DNA from: Acidobacteriaceae bacterium
GTDB lineage: Bacteria > Acidobacteriota > Terriglobia > Terriglobales > Acidobacteriaceae
Direction of reading: 5' to 3'
Length of the DNA stretch: 61,049 nt
Assembly: GCA_027311125.1 (NCBI GenBank)
Contig: DAICZO010000307.1
Location: 1-61,049 of the forward strand
Shown piece by piece: positions 34,191-42,453 of the stretch (within the stretch, counting starts at the first letter, position 1; each line of letters opens with the position of its first letter). The translations under genes and the position numbers were made by a program. Under the pieces are notes generated by a model that was not told the origin of the DNA, searched no databases, and saw only the letters and a list, made by a program, of their open reading frames with translations.

Positions 34191-35510
34191 ATGCACAACG
34201 TCATGACGCCTCTGGAAGAGGTGCAGAAACGGCTAAGGTCAGATCCGGGCGCGATCGTCGAGGAGATCAACGAAGCTTTAGGCCACTCGAACTCCAATGC
34301 TGGCCACAACGTTTATTTGTGTCAGCAGAGGGATCGTACTCGCGCCGAAGCGACTAGGCTCGCGGATGTAGGATTACGGCCGCACCTACCGCTGTTTGGC
34401 GTGCCTGTGTCTGTCAAGGACTGCTTTGATGTTGAAGACTATGTCACTAGTTGTGGATCACGTTTTTACGCGGAGAATAATTCACCCGCTTCCAAAGATG
34501 CATGGATTGTGCAACAGGTGCGCTCTGCGGGTGGAGTGATTACCGGCAAGACACACATGCACCAACTGGCCTACGGGATAACAGGTGAGAATGCGTACTT
34601 CGGGGATTGCTGTCAGCCACGGAATGCTTCTTTGCTCACAGGGGGATCATCCAGTGGAGCGGTCGCCAGTGTCCAGGAGGGCTCGGCGATGGTGGCGATT
34701 GGCACCGATACGGGTGGATCGATTCGGGTACCTTCAGCACTTTGTGGGGTAGTTGGATATCGCTCGTCGGTGGGTGTTGGGAATTGGCAGGGCGGAGTAC
34801 ATCTGGCCCAATCATTTGATACGTTTGGCTTCTTTTGTCGCGACCTGCGCGATCTGCCGTTGATTGCCTCCGCAGTACTGGGGATCGGATCGGTAAAGGC
34901 ACCTATAGAGTTAAAGACCGCACGCATTGCTGTCGTTCCTGCGGGCTTTCTGTATGACTGCGATGCCAGCATTCTTGCTGCCTATGCGATGCGACAGCAA
35001 GAACTTGAGCAATTGGGGGCACACATTGCGACGGTAAATATTTCGTATTGGGCTCAAGCGATGGAAATATTCGCCCCAATCCAAGCGCATGAGGCAGCAG
35101 CAATCCAACGTGAAAAGCTGGCTGGACGAGCAGGTTTTGAGGTCTTTGAGCCTGCCATTGCAGAGCGACTATCGTGGGGCGCTTCCATTTCCGTTACAGA
35201 AATGGAAGCGCTTCGTGAGAGACAGCGTAAGTTCCGAGAGTCAATGGACTCTATGTTGCAGCAGTATGATTATTTGCTGATGCCGTGTGCGCCTATGTCG
35301 CAGTTGCCGGCCGGTGCTGACCACTCGAAGACCAGGCAGCAGATTTTGCGGTACACCACCCCGGGCAGTCTGGCGGGAATGCCCGTGGTCACCTTGCCGT
35401 GCCCGGGCGGGATTGGAATGCAGCTAGTTTGCGGACGGGGCAGGGATGCTGAACTTTTGGCGTACGCATCTGCTCTAGGGGAAAGATTTCTGTCTGAAAC
35501 TTGTGCCTAG
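34191..35510 (+). CDS. Amidase-signature family amidase (AtzE/HpxY-like)
   Basis: A 439-residue amidase with the full Ser-cisSer-Lys triad: Lys76 in SVKDC, the cis-Ser within GGSSSG (151-156) and nucleophile Ser177 in TGGSIR. The GVPVSVKDCFDV opening and GTDTGGSIRVPSALCG are typical of AtzE, HpxY and GatA-like enzymes. Together with the HpxZ/AtzH-like protein it suggests hydrolysis of a carboxy-urea or oxamate type amide. No AtzG/HpxX partner gene is present beside it. It is divergent from the seven-gene operon, with about 100 bp between starts. TAGAAT at 34179-34184 would place transcription at or near the ATG. Confidence 0.85.
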   Translation: MHNVMTPLEEVQKRLRSDPGAIVEEINEALGHSNSNAGHNVYLCQQRDRTRAEATRLADVGLRPHLPLFGVPVSVKDCFDVEDYVTSCGSRFYAENNSPASKDAWIVQQVRSAGGVITGKTHMHQLAYGITGENAYFGDCCQPRNASLLTGGSSSGAVASVQEGSAMVAIGTDTGGSIRVPSALCGVVGYRSSVGVGNWQGGVHLAQSFDTFGFFCRDLRDLPLIASAVLGIGSVKAPIELKTARIAVVPAGFLYDCDASILAAYAMRQQELEQLGAHIATVNISYWAQAMEIFAPIQAHEAAAIQREKLAGRAGFEVFEPAIAERLSWGASISVTEMEALRERQRKFRESMDSMLQQYDYLLMPCAPMSQLPAGADHSKTRQQILRYTTPGSLAGMPVVTLPCPGGIGMQLVCGRGRDAELLAYASALGERFLSETCA

Positions 35511-35528
35511 AATGCTAGGCTGCTGAGC

Positions 35529-36518
35529 ATGAGTCGTTTTTTCAAGCTGACCCTTGGATTTATTGTGCTGATTGGCGCAGCAGCCTTGTTGAATGGCTGC
35601 CAACATAAGCCTGCCAGTGGTTTGATTTCGGTCAAGTTGCAGACGGACTGGTATCCGCAGCCGGAGCACGGTGGATTCTACATGGCTTTGCTGAAGGGCT
35701 ACTACAAGGATGCTGGGCTGGATGTACAGATTCTTCCTGGTAGTCCATACATCACCGGGGAGCAGTTAGTTTCCGTTGGTTCGGTGCAGTTCGCCATGGG
35801 GTCGTCCGACAGGATGATTGAGGCGGTAGCAGGCGGTCAGCCGCTACTAGCGGTTGGTGCGACCATGCAGCATGATCCGCAGGCCGTGATGGTTCACGCC
35901 GAGTCTCCTGTACATAATTTTGCTGATCTGAACGGACACGCAATATCCGTGCGACCGCCCGCGACATGGTTTGAGTACATCGTGAAGCGATTTGGTTTGA
36001 AGGATGTTCGAGAAGTTCCTGCAACATACAGTGTGGCTAACTTTATCAAGGACCCTGAATATATTCAGCAGATCTTTGTTACGTCGGAACCCTTCTATGT
36101 AAAGAAGGCCGGCATTCCGTTACGGACGCTACTGATCAGCGAGACTGGCTACGACCCATATCGAGTCTTTTTTACCTCGCGTGACTACGCCAAGTCCCAT
36201 CCGGATGTTGTGGCAAAGTTTGTGCTGGCCTCTATTCGGGGCTGGCATGATTACCTGCAAGATCCCAAGTCTGCAAATGATCTGATCCGAAAACTCAATC
36301 CAGCGATGGATCCAGAGTTGATGCAGTTCAGTTATGAGGCGTTGCGGGATGGACACTTTATCGACGGCTCTGCGCCAGCAGGCACGATCGGAGCTCAACT
36401 GGGGCAGTTCGATCCCCAACGTTGGGCAGCGATGTCCCGACAGCTAACGGAGTTGAAGTTGGTGGACAAGCCGATTGATCCTTCCACGGTTTACACCATG
36501 AAATTCCTCAGCAAGTAA
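35529..36518 (+). CDS. NMT1/THI5-like ABC substrate-binding lipoprotein
   Basis: A 329-residue periplasmic binding protein with a lipoprotein signal (lipobox LLNGC, Cys about residue 25). The mature part is of the ThiY/SsuA/NMT1 type: LQTDWYPQPEHGGFYMALLKGYYKDAGLDV is close to the pattern of pyrimidine-precursor binders, followed by GSSDRMIEAVAGGQPLLAVGA and RVFFTSRDYAKSHPDVVAKFV. It should capture the cluster substrate and deliver it to the permease and ATPase encoded at 28026-29635. It lies 18 bp after the amidase gene on the same strand and probably shares its transcript. Confidence 0.88.
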   Translation: MSRFFKLTLGFIVLIGAAALLNGCQHKPASGLISVKLQTDWYPQPEHGGFYMALLKGYYKDAGLDVQILPGSPYITGEQLVSVGSVQFAMGSSDRMIEAVAGGQPLLAVGATMQHDPQAVMVHAESPVHNFADLNGHAISVRPPATWFEYIVKRFGLKDVREVPATYSVANFIKDPEYIQQIFVTSEPFYVKKAGIPLRTLLISETGYDPYRVFFTSRDYAKSHPDVVAKFVLASIRGWHDYLQDPKSANDLIRKLNPAMDPELMQFSYEALRDGHFIDGSAPAGTIGAQLGQFDPQRWAAMSRQLTELKLVDKPIDPSTVYTMKFLSK

Positions 36519-36554
36519 CATGGTGTTCTGTCCTAGAAAAGTAGTTTTAACGGG

Positions 36555-37643
36555 GTGTATTCAGTGGACGTTCTGAGTGTAATGCAGGGTGTTTCAGCGC
36601 CAGTACCAGCCATAGCCAAACCTATTGTGATGATCGGTTCTGGTGGGATCGTACATGATGCCCATCTGCCTGCGTATCGAAAGGCGCAGTTTCCAGTGGC
36701 GGCTTTGGTGGACGTGAACCAGGATAAGGCAATTGCGCTTGCCGGTGAGTTTGCAATCCCGTTCGCGACGGACTCTATCGCTGCGGCTGTTAGCTATGCC
36801 CCAGCAGGTTCTATCTTCGACGTTGCGGTCCCGGCCAAGGTGATCTCGAGTATCCTCCCGCAGTTGCCGGATGGAGCCGCTGTACTCATCCAGAAGCCGA
36901 TGGGGGAGACTTTAGCGGAAGCGGTCGAGATTTTGCGTATCTGCCGTGCTAAGCGACTGACCGCGGCGATTAATTTCCAATTGCGCTGGTCCCCGAATAT
37001 GCTGGCTGCGCGCGCTTTACATGCGACCGGAGTAATTGGGGAAGTGCATGATATGGAGGTCGCTGTCAGCGTCCATATGCCTTGGGCGCTGTGGAGTTTT
37101 TTAAATACTGCTCCTCGGCTGGAGATTCTCTACCATTCGATTCATTACGTCGATTTGATACGTTCGTGGTTTGGAAATCCGCTCGGTGTCTATGCTCGGA
37201 CTGTGAAAAGCCCTCGTACTCCAGCCTTGGCAGCAACCAAGAGCGTTATTATTTTTGACTACGGGGAGGGGAAGCGAGTCTTTCTCACGGCCAATCATAG
37301 TCATGATTTCGATCCTAAGATGCAACGTAGTTACGTGCAGTGGGAGGGGATGACAGGGGCAATGCGCGCTCAGATGGGAGTGAACTTAAACTATCCCGAG
37401 GGCAAGCCAGACAATCTGCATTACATCGTGGCGGGGAGTGGTGGCTGGTGCGAGGCTCCTGTGAGTGGTAACTGGTTTCCGGATGCCTTCATCGGGTCGA
37501 TGGGGAGCCTGCAACGGTATGTTCAAGGTGAAGACGGTACGTTACCAACCAGCGTGGAAGATGCAATCGATACCATGCGCACCGTTGAAGCTGCCTATAT
37601 TTCGAGCAAACGTGGGAGTATTTCGCTGCCGGAGATTGAGTAG
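36555..37643 (+). CDS. Gfo/Idh/MocA family oxidoreductase
   Basis: A 362-residue NAD(P)-dependent dehydrogenase. The Rossmann fold begins with VMIGSGGIVHDAHLPAYRKA; the family-typical catalytic Lys is in LIQKPMGE, and the substrate domain contains YHSIHYVDLIRSWFG. Members oxidise or reduce sugars, inositols or uronates. The start is uncertain: GTG at 36555 or ATG at 36582, the latter nearer the Rossmann fold. It lies between the nitrogen-compound cluster and the uronate genes and converges on kduD, so it more likely belongs to uronate or sugar acid metabolism. The substrate is unknown. Confidence 0.85.
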   Translation: MYSVDVLSVMQGVSAPVPAIAKPIVMIGSGGIVHDAHLPAYRKAQFPVAALVDVNQDKAIALAGEFAIPFATDSIAAAVSYAPAGSIFDVAVPAKVISSILPQLPDGAAVLIQKPMGETLAEAVEILRICRAKRLTAAINFQLRWSPNMLAARALHATGVIGEVHDMEVAVSVHMPWALWSFLNTAPRLEILYHSIHYVDLIRSWFGNPLGVYARTVKSPRTPALAATKSVIIFDYGEGKRVFLTANHSHDFDPKMQRSYVQWEGMTGAMRAQMGVNLNYPEGKPDNLHYIVAGSGGWCEAPVSGNWFPDAFIGSMGSLQRYVQGEDGTLPTSVEDAIDTMRTVEAAYISSKRGSISLPEIE

Positions 37644-37661
37644 TACGCCTTACGGCTGGGG

Positions 37662-38420
37662 TCAGCGTCCCATCCATCCGCCATCGACGGTTAGTATGGT
37701 TCCGGTGACATAGTTGCTGGCAGCAGAACTGAGGAATAATGCGGCTCCAGCAAGGTCGCTTGGGTCACCCCATCGCCCGGCTGGGATCCGTTCGAGGATC
37801 TGACGATTGCGGGTCTCGTCAGCTTGCAGGGCTGAGGTGTTGTCTGTTCTGAAGTAGCCAGGAGCGATGGCGTTGACTTGAATGCCTTTTGCAGCCCATT
37901 CGTTGGCCAATGCCTTGGTGAGTTGGGCGACAGCTCCTTTGGATGCGGCATAGGCGGGGACACGGATGCCTCCCTGAAAGCTGAGCAAGGAGGCAATGTT
38001 TACTATCTTGCCCGAACCGCGTGGGATCATGTCGCGTGCAGCTAGTTGCGAGAGCTGGAAGACGCTGGTCAAGTTGACTTGCAGGACTTGCTGCCAGTCC
38101 TCGAGAGCGACGTCTTCGGCAGCCTCACGATGAATGGTGCCGGCGTTATTGATCAAGATATCGATGCGTCCAAACTTTGCGACTACCTGGCTGAAGAGGT
38201 CTGCGGCTCCACTGGTGGTGGACAGGTCTGCACGAAACGCTGCTGCGTCACCGCCGATCTTTTCCGCGGTCTCGGTTGCTGGGCGGCGGTTGCCGTGGAC
38301 GGCGACGGTTGCACCGGCCTGTGCCAGCGCCGTAGCAATGGCGGCACCCAGACCGCTGGCTGCACCGGTTATCAGGGCGACTTTGTTGGGGAGACGGAAG
38401 CTGTCAATTACGTTTAGCAT
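37662..38420 (-). CDS. kduD: 2-deoxy-D-gluconate 3-dehydrogenase / DKII reductase (SDR)
   Basis: A 252-residue short-chain dehydrogenase. The cofactor motif TGAASGLG, NNAG, the Ser of NIASLLSFQGG and the catalytic YAASK are all present. The stretch SFQGGIRVPAYAASKGAV and IPAGRWGDPSDL closely follow KduD, which reduces 2,5-diketo-3-deoxygluconate to 2-keto-3-deoxygluconate with NADH in unsaturated uronate breakdown. Its position divergent from kduI, 85 bp apart, and beside the kinase and aldolase genes supports this. ATG at 38420. Confidence 0.9.
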   Translation of the reverse strand: MLNVIDSFRLPNKVALITGAASGLGAAIATALAQAGATVAVHGNRRPATETAEKIGGDAAAFRADLSTTSGAADLFSQVVAKFGRIDILINNAGTIHREAAEDVALEDWQQVLQVNLTSVFQLSQLAARDMIPRGSGKIVNIASLLSFQGGIRVPAYAASKGAVAQLTKALANEWAAKGIQVNAIAPGYFRTDNTSALQADETRNRQILERIPAGRWGDPSDLAGAALFLSSAASNYVTGTILTVDGGWMGR

Positions 38421-38440
38421 GGCAAACCCACTCTACCAGC

Positions 38441-38471
38441 CTGACAAAGAATCCGCACCACTCGCTATACT
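38441..38471 (+). promoter_or_regulatory. Possible sigma-70 promoter for kduI operon
   Basis: CTGACA at 38441-38446 (five of six to the -35 consensus) and TATACT at 38466-38471 (five of six to -10) stand 19 bp apart, longer than the optimal 17. The predicted start is near 38478, about 28 bases before the kduI ATG. The spacing makes this tentative. Confidence 0.3.
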
Positions 38472-38505
38472 AATTGCGTAGCAGTTCCAGTTGAACAGGA
38501 GATTT

Positions 38506-39336
38506 ATGAGGCTGTATCAGATGGCGGATCAGATCCGCTACGGATTGATGAACACGGAAGAGTTGCGCGAGACCTTTCTGCTGGAAGATATGTTTGAGCC
38601 CGGTCAAATTGAGTGCGCGTATGTTGACCTGGATCGGACTGTGATTGGTGCAGCCGTACCGTTGCATGAGCCACTGACGCTGGAAGTCGAGTCAGAGTTG
38701 CGTGCGGATTACTTCCTTGAACGCCGTGAGTTGGGGGTGCTGAACGTCGGTGGAGCAGGATCGGTTACCGTGGACGGCAAGGTTTTCGACTTGGGTAAAT
38801 TGGACTGCTTGTATGTTGGGCGTAGCAGCAAACAGGTCAGTTTCGCCAGTGCAGACGCATCGGCACCGGCGTATTTCTACCTGCTCAGCTATCCTGCTCA
38901 TGCAGAGTATCCAACGGCAATGGTAAAGTTTGCGGACATGCAGGGGCTGGCCTTGGGATCAGTGGAGACATGCAATAAGCGAATCATCTATAAAGCGATC
39001 TACCGCGACGGTATCAAGAGTTGTCAGCTTGTGATGGGCTTTACGTTGCTGGAGGCTGGAAGCAACTGGAATACAATGCCACCGCATACTCATATGCGCC
39101 GATCAGAGGTTTATTTCTACTTTGATGTCGATCCTGCGCACCGTGTATTGCACTTGATGGGGCCACCGGATGCCACCAGTCACCTTATTGTGGCTGACAA
39201 AGAGGTAGTCGTGTCGCCTGGTTGGTCGATTCATGCGGGTGTTGGCACCAAGAACTACGCTTTTTGCTGGGGCATGGGCGGAGAGAATCAAGCCTACGAT
39301 GATATGGACGGCGTTACCATCGCCGAACTGAGATGA
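38506..39336 (+). CDS. kduI: 5-keto-4-deoxyuronate isomerase
   Basis: KduI converts 4-deoxy-L-threo-5-hexosulose uronate (from unsaturated uronates) to 2,5-diketo-3-deoxygluconate in the cytoplasm. The 276-residue cupin matches the family along its length. Zinc ligands are visible as His194 and His196 in PPHTHMRRSE, Glu201, and His243 in WSIHAG. ATG at 38506 follows AGGAG at five bases; the in-frame TTG at 38491 lies ahead of the ribosome site and is rejected. Its stop overlaps the kinase start (ATGA). It is the first gene of the kduI-kinase-eda unit. Confidence 0.95.
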   Translation: MRLYQMADQIRYGLMNTEELRETFLLEDMFEPGQIECAYVDLDRTVIGAAVPLHEPLTLEVESELRADYFLERRELGVLNVGGAGSVTVDGKVFDLGKLDCLYVGRSSKQVSFASADASAPAYFYLLSYPAHAEYPTAMVKFADMQGLALGSVETCNKRIIYKAIYRDGIKSCQLVMGFTLLEAGSNWNTMPPHTHMRRSEVYFYFDVDPAHRVLHLMGPPDATSHLIVADKEVVVSPGWSIHAGVGTKNYAFCWGMGGENQAYDDMDGVTIAELR

Positions 39337-40445
39337 AGCCAGGCAATACATCCGATACCGCGGGTCTTCGCCTGCGTCCGAAGCAGCAGTGCCGTTGGGA
39401 TGTGGTCAGCATGGGCGAAGTGATGCTTCGTTTTGATCCTGGTGAAGAGCGCACCACCACCACCCGGAATTTCCGCGTGTGGGAGGGTGGCGGTGAGTAC
39501 AACGTGGCGCGTGGACTGCGACGGTGCTTTGGCCAGCGCACGTCCATCGTAACCACACTCGCCGATAACTCCGTTGGCAGATTGCTGGAAGACCTGATGC
39601 TGCAGGGCGGGGTGGATCTGTCGCACCTGCGCTGGGTGGAGTACGACGGTATTGGTCGCGAGGCTCGCAACGGGATCTATTTTCTGGGACGAGGCTTCGG
39701 CAATCGTGGTGCGTTGGGCATGATGGACCGTGGCCACACGCCAATCTCGCAGCTAAAGCCTGGCCAGATTGACTGGGACCAAATCTTTGCCCAGGAAGGT
39801 ACTCGCTGGTTCCATACCGGTGGCGTGATGAGTTCACTTTCCGTGGATTCTCCGGCGGTGGTTAAGGAAGCAATGCAGTCCGCACGGCGTCATGGTGTGA
39901 TTGTTTCCTACGACTGCAACTATCGCCCGTCACTGTGGAAGCATGCAGGTGGACGACAGGCGGCCTGTAATGTGAATCGCGTCCTTGCCCCTTATGTGGA
40001 TGTGCTGTTCGGACATGAAGGCGATGTTGCCGCTACCCTAAGCGAGGCCTCACAAGGGCCACCGTGGCACGACCTTGACAGTTACACCGCTATGGCTCAC
40101 CGTGTTTGTGCGGAGTTTGCTGATATCAAGCTAATTGCGACGACGACAAGGCGTCCGAAGAGCGCCAATCGCAACGATTGGGCCGCCTTTGCTTATGCAG
40201 AAGGTCAACCTGTGCAGAGTATCGAGTTTCAGGATCTGGAGATCTTTGACCGAGTGGGTGGGGGAGATTCGTTTGCTGCAGGCCTCATCTATGGGTTGCT
40301 GGAGGGCAAGGGAATCCAATGGTCGCTCGACTGCGGGGTCGCGCATGGAGCATTGGCGATGACTACTCCGGGGGATAGCTCGATGGCCACGCTGACTGAG
40401 GTAGAACGTCTGATGCTTGGTGGTTCGGCGGCAGTTCAGCGGTAG
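39333..40445 (+). CDS. kdgK: PfkB-family sugar kinase, probable 2-keto-3-deoxygluconate kinase
   Basis: A 370-residue ribokinase-like enzyme. The N-terminal VVSMGEVMLRFDPG and GGGEYNVARGL substrate-binding segment, and the C-terminal signature DRVGGGDSFAAGLIYG with catalytic Asp312, are intact. Its place between kduI and eda makes 2-keto-3-deoxygluconate the expected substrate, giving KDPG. It is slightly longer than typical KdgK (~310), with an N-terminal ~20-residue extension and internal insertions, so the assignment rests on context as well as family. ATG overlaps the kduI stop by four bases. Confidence 0.83.
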   Translation: MKPGNTSDTAGLRLRPKQQCRWDVVSMGEVMLRFDPGEERTTTTRNFRVWEGGGEYNVARGLRRCFGQRTSIVTTLADNSVGRLLEDLMLQGGVDLSHLRWVEYDGIGREARNGIYFLGRGFGNRGALGMMDRGHTPISQLKPGQIDWDQIFAQEGTRWFHTGGVMSSLSVDSPAVVKEAMQSARRHGVIVSYDCNYRPSLWKHAGGRQAACNVNRVLAPYVDVLFGHEGDVAATLSEASQGPPWHDLDSYTAMAHRVCAEFADIKLIATTTRRPKSANRNDWAAFAYAEGQPVQSIEFQDLEIFDRVGGGDSFAAGLIYGLLEGKGIQWSLDCGVAHGALAMTTPGDSSMATLTEVERLMLGGSAAVQR

Positions 40446-40483
40446 TCGCTATATAACAATCCATTGTTTGGAAGGAATTGGAT

Positions 40484-41146
40484 ATGGAAAAGGCAGCAGT
40501 TTTATCGGCACTACGCAACATCGGCCTTGTACCTGTGTTGCGTGCGGAGAGTGCCAAGCAGGCGCTTGCTCTGGCTTCGGCTATTGCTGCGGGTGGGGTC
40601 ACTGTGTTGGAAGTGACGATGACGGTTCCCTGTGCGATTCAAGTGATGCGTAGTATTGCGGAGCAGCGCCCCGATATTCTGATTGGTGCGGGCACTGTGC
40701 TCGACCCCGAGACTGCCCGTATGTGCATTCTTGAGGGGGCGCAGTTTGTCGTCAGTCCGGCACTTAACGTGAAGACGATCGAGATGTGCCATCGTTATAG
40801 CGTGCCGGTGCTACCCGGTGCGCTTACTCCTACGGAGATTGTCACGGCATGGCAGGCTGGCGCAGATGTGGTGAAGGTATTTCCTGCCAGTGCCATGGGT
40901 GGGGCCAAGTATTTGAAGACGCTCAAAGCGCCGTTGCCACATATTGAGATGATTCCTACCGGTGGCGTTTCACTAGCTTCTGCTGCTGAGTTTCTTGCGG
41001 CCGGTGCGTTTGCGCTTGGTGTTGGTGCAGACCTAGTGGATGCGAAGGCGATGGCAGATGGTAAGCCCGAGATTGTTACTGAAAGTGCCAGACAATATCT
41101 GCATATCGTCCGCGAATTCCGCAGCAAAGTAGCGCTGGATGCTTAG
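40484..41146 (+). CDS. eda: KDPG aldolase (2-keto-3-deoxy-6-phosphogluconate aldolase)
   Basis: A 220-residue class I aldolase that splits KDPG into pyruvate and glyceraldehyde 3-phosphate. The Schiff-base lysine is Lys131 in GADVVKVFPAS. GAGTVLDPETA, the catalytic Glu region VLEVTMTV and the phosphate loop PTGGVSLASAAEFLAAGA are family-typical. ATG at 40484 has AGGA at good spacing; the TTG at 40478 is not favoured. It completes the pathway from 5-keto-4-deoxyuronate to central metabolites encoded by kduI, kduD and the kinase gene. Confidence 0.92.
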   Translation: MEKAAVLSALRNIGLVPVLRAESAKQALALASAIAAGGVTVLEVTMTVPCAIQVMRSIAEQRPDILIGAGTVLDPETARMCILEGAQFVVSPALNVKTIEMCHRYSVPVLPGALTPTEIVTAWQAGADVVKVFPASAMGGAKYLKTLKAPLPHIEMIPTGGVSLASAAEFLAAGAFALGVGADLVDAKAMADGKPEIVTESARQYLHIVREFRSKVALDA

Positions 41147-41155
41147 TCGACTTTG

Positions 41156-42385
41156 TTAGAGCGCAGGTGTTCGCCTTATCCAGAGCAGAGGCTGCCGAAT
41201 AGGGAATGTCCGCTGTAATGTCAGATCGATCGGATCTGGATTCAAGGTCTTCCATAAGTCGATATACTCCGGTCGAGCGTAGGCACGTCCAGCTAATATT
41301 AGATTTGGCTGTCGTAGCGGCAGATCGTTGAAGTGGGTTGCATCTGCACGATACGGCCAGCGACCTCGGTCCTGCGTGAAAGGAAAGTGCCTAGCCACTG
41401 CGACGCGCATTCCAGGACCGTCCTGTAGTTCATGGTTCCACAAGCTTTCAAAGCGCGAAGTCAGTAACGAGCAGGCTCCAGCTAGCATATCCAGATTGAA
41501 CAACGAGTTGCGGTAGGGGTTGATGGTTGTAAGCTCATGTTGAAAGCTACCATCAGGCGAGATCTGCGCGCGAATGGTGACTGTTTTGAACTGGTGCTGG
41601 AGTATTGCCAGTCCGTTGTCCCCAGTCTTTGATGTTACAGGCAGGAGTCGTGTGATGGCTGCTGCCTGTAGCAGCCACGATGAACCATGGTGGTTCTTCT
41701 GATCGCGTGCCAAACCCGCAAGCCGACTGGTGGTCAGCCAGTCAAGATATGCAGCAAACCATGCATAGATCAAGTCGAGTTCAGCTTGATCAAGCCCTTC
41801 GTAGCGAGTGAGGTAGCTCATTGCCTGGGCTACCTCGGCTAGATGAACGGCTTCGATGACGCCTTCCAGACGGCTTGTAGGGTTGCCAGGAATCATCTGG
41901 CCATAGGAGAAGTTAGGAGTCATCCGCTGTTGTGGATCGATGAACCATGCGCGCAGGTGAGCGGCTGCATGGTCAGCGTAACGCGCCTCTCTGGTTAGTA
42001 TGTAGGCTGCCGTCAATGTGGGCAGTTGAATCGCCATCAGGAGCAAAGCGTCGCTATGAGCTTTGAAGGCCTTTGGATTCTCGACTCCTTCGTGGTAAAC
42101 GTATGGTCCCGAGGGAGCATTAGAGTCATGCCACCAGTCCGTTGCATCGGAGTAAAAATCATGTCTACCACCGGGACTGTGGGGGGAAGCGAAGGCAGTG
42201 AGCGTGACGGGTGCTTGTGTTAGATATTGTTCAGCTGCTTTTAGAATTCGGTCGTGGTCTATATTGGCCACATCGACGTGTGCCGCTGAGGTTGTGGATT
42301 GTGCGCTTGCTTTTTCTCGCAAGAGCGATGGCATCAACGAGGCTGCCATCATACCGCAACAAAATTGTCGTCGTGTCGATCGCAT
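41156..42385 (-). CDS. Exported alginate-lyase-family polysaccharide lyase
   Basis: A 409-residue protein of the alginate lyase (PF05426, PL5-like) family with an (alpha/alpha) barrel pattern. The N-terminus RRQFCCGMMAASLMPSLL is a twin-arginine-like signal, implying folded export to the periplasm. Typical segments are WWHDSNAPSGPYVYHEG, the conserved NHHGSSW with the likely catalytic Asn/His pair, and LTTINPYRNSLFNLDML. It should cleave an acidic polysaccharide to unsaturated uronides, feeding the Kdu pathway. It converges on eda with a nine-base gap. True substrate may be alginate or another polyuronide. Confidence 0.8.
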   Translation of the reverse strand: MRSTRRQFCCGMMAASLMPSLLREKASAQSTTSAAHVDVANIDHDRILKAAEQYLTQAPVTLTAFASPHSPGGRHDFYSDATDWWHDSNAPSGPYVYHEGVENPKAFKAHSDALLLMAIQLPTLTAAYILTREARYADHAAAHLRAWFIDPQQRMTPNFSYGQMIPGNPTSRLEGVIEAVHLAEVAQAMSYLTRYEGLDQAELDLIYAWFAAYLDWLTTSRLAGLARDQKNHHGSSWLLQAAAITRLLPVTSKTGDNGLAILQHQFKTVTIRAQISPDGSFQHELTTINPYRNSLFNLDMLAGACSLLTSRFESLWNHELQDGPGMRVAVARHFPFTQDRGRWPYRADATHFNDLPLRQPNLILAGRAYARPEYIDLWKTLNPDPIDLTLQRTFPIRQPLLWIRRTPAL

Positions 42386-42453
42386 ATCGGCGCAAGACTA
42401 TCACGCTTCTGCATAGTTTGAGCAGCCGAGTTGAGGGGCGATAAGCTAGTTGA

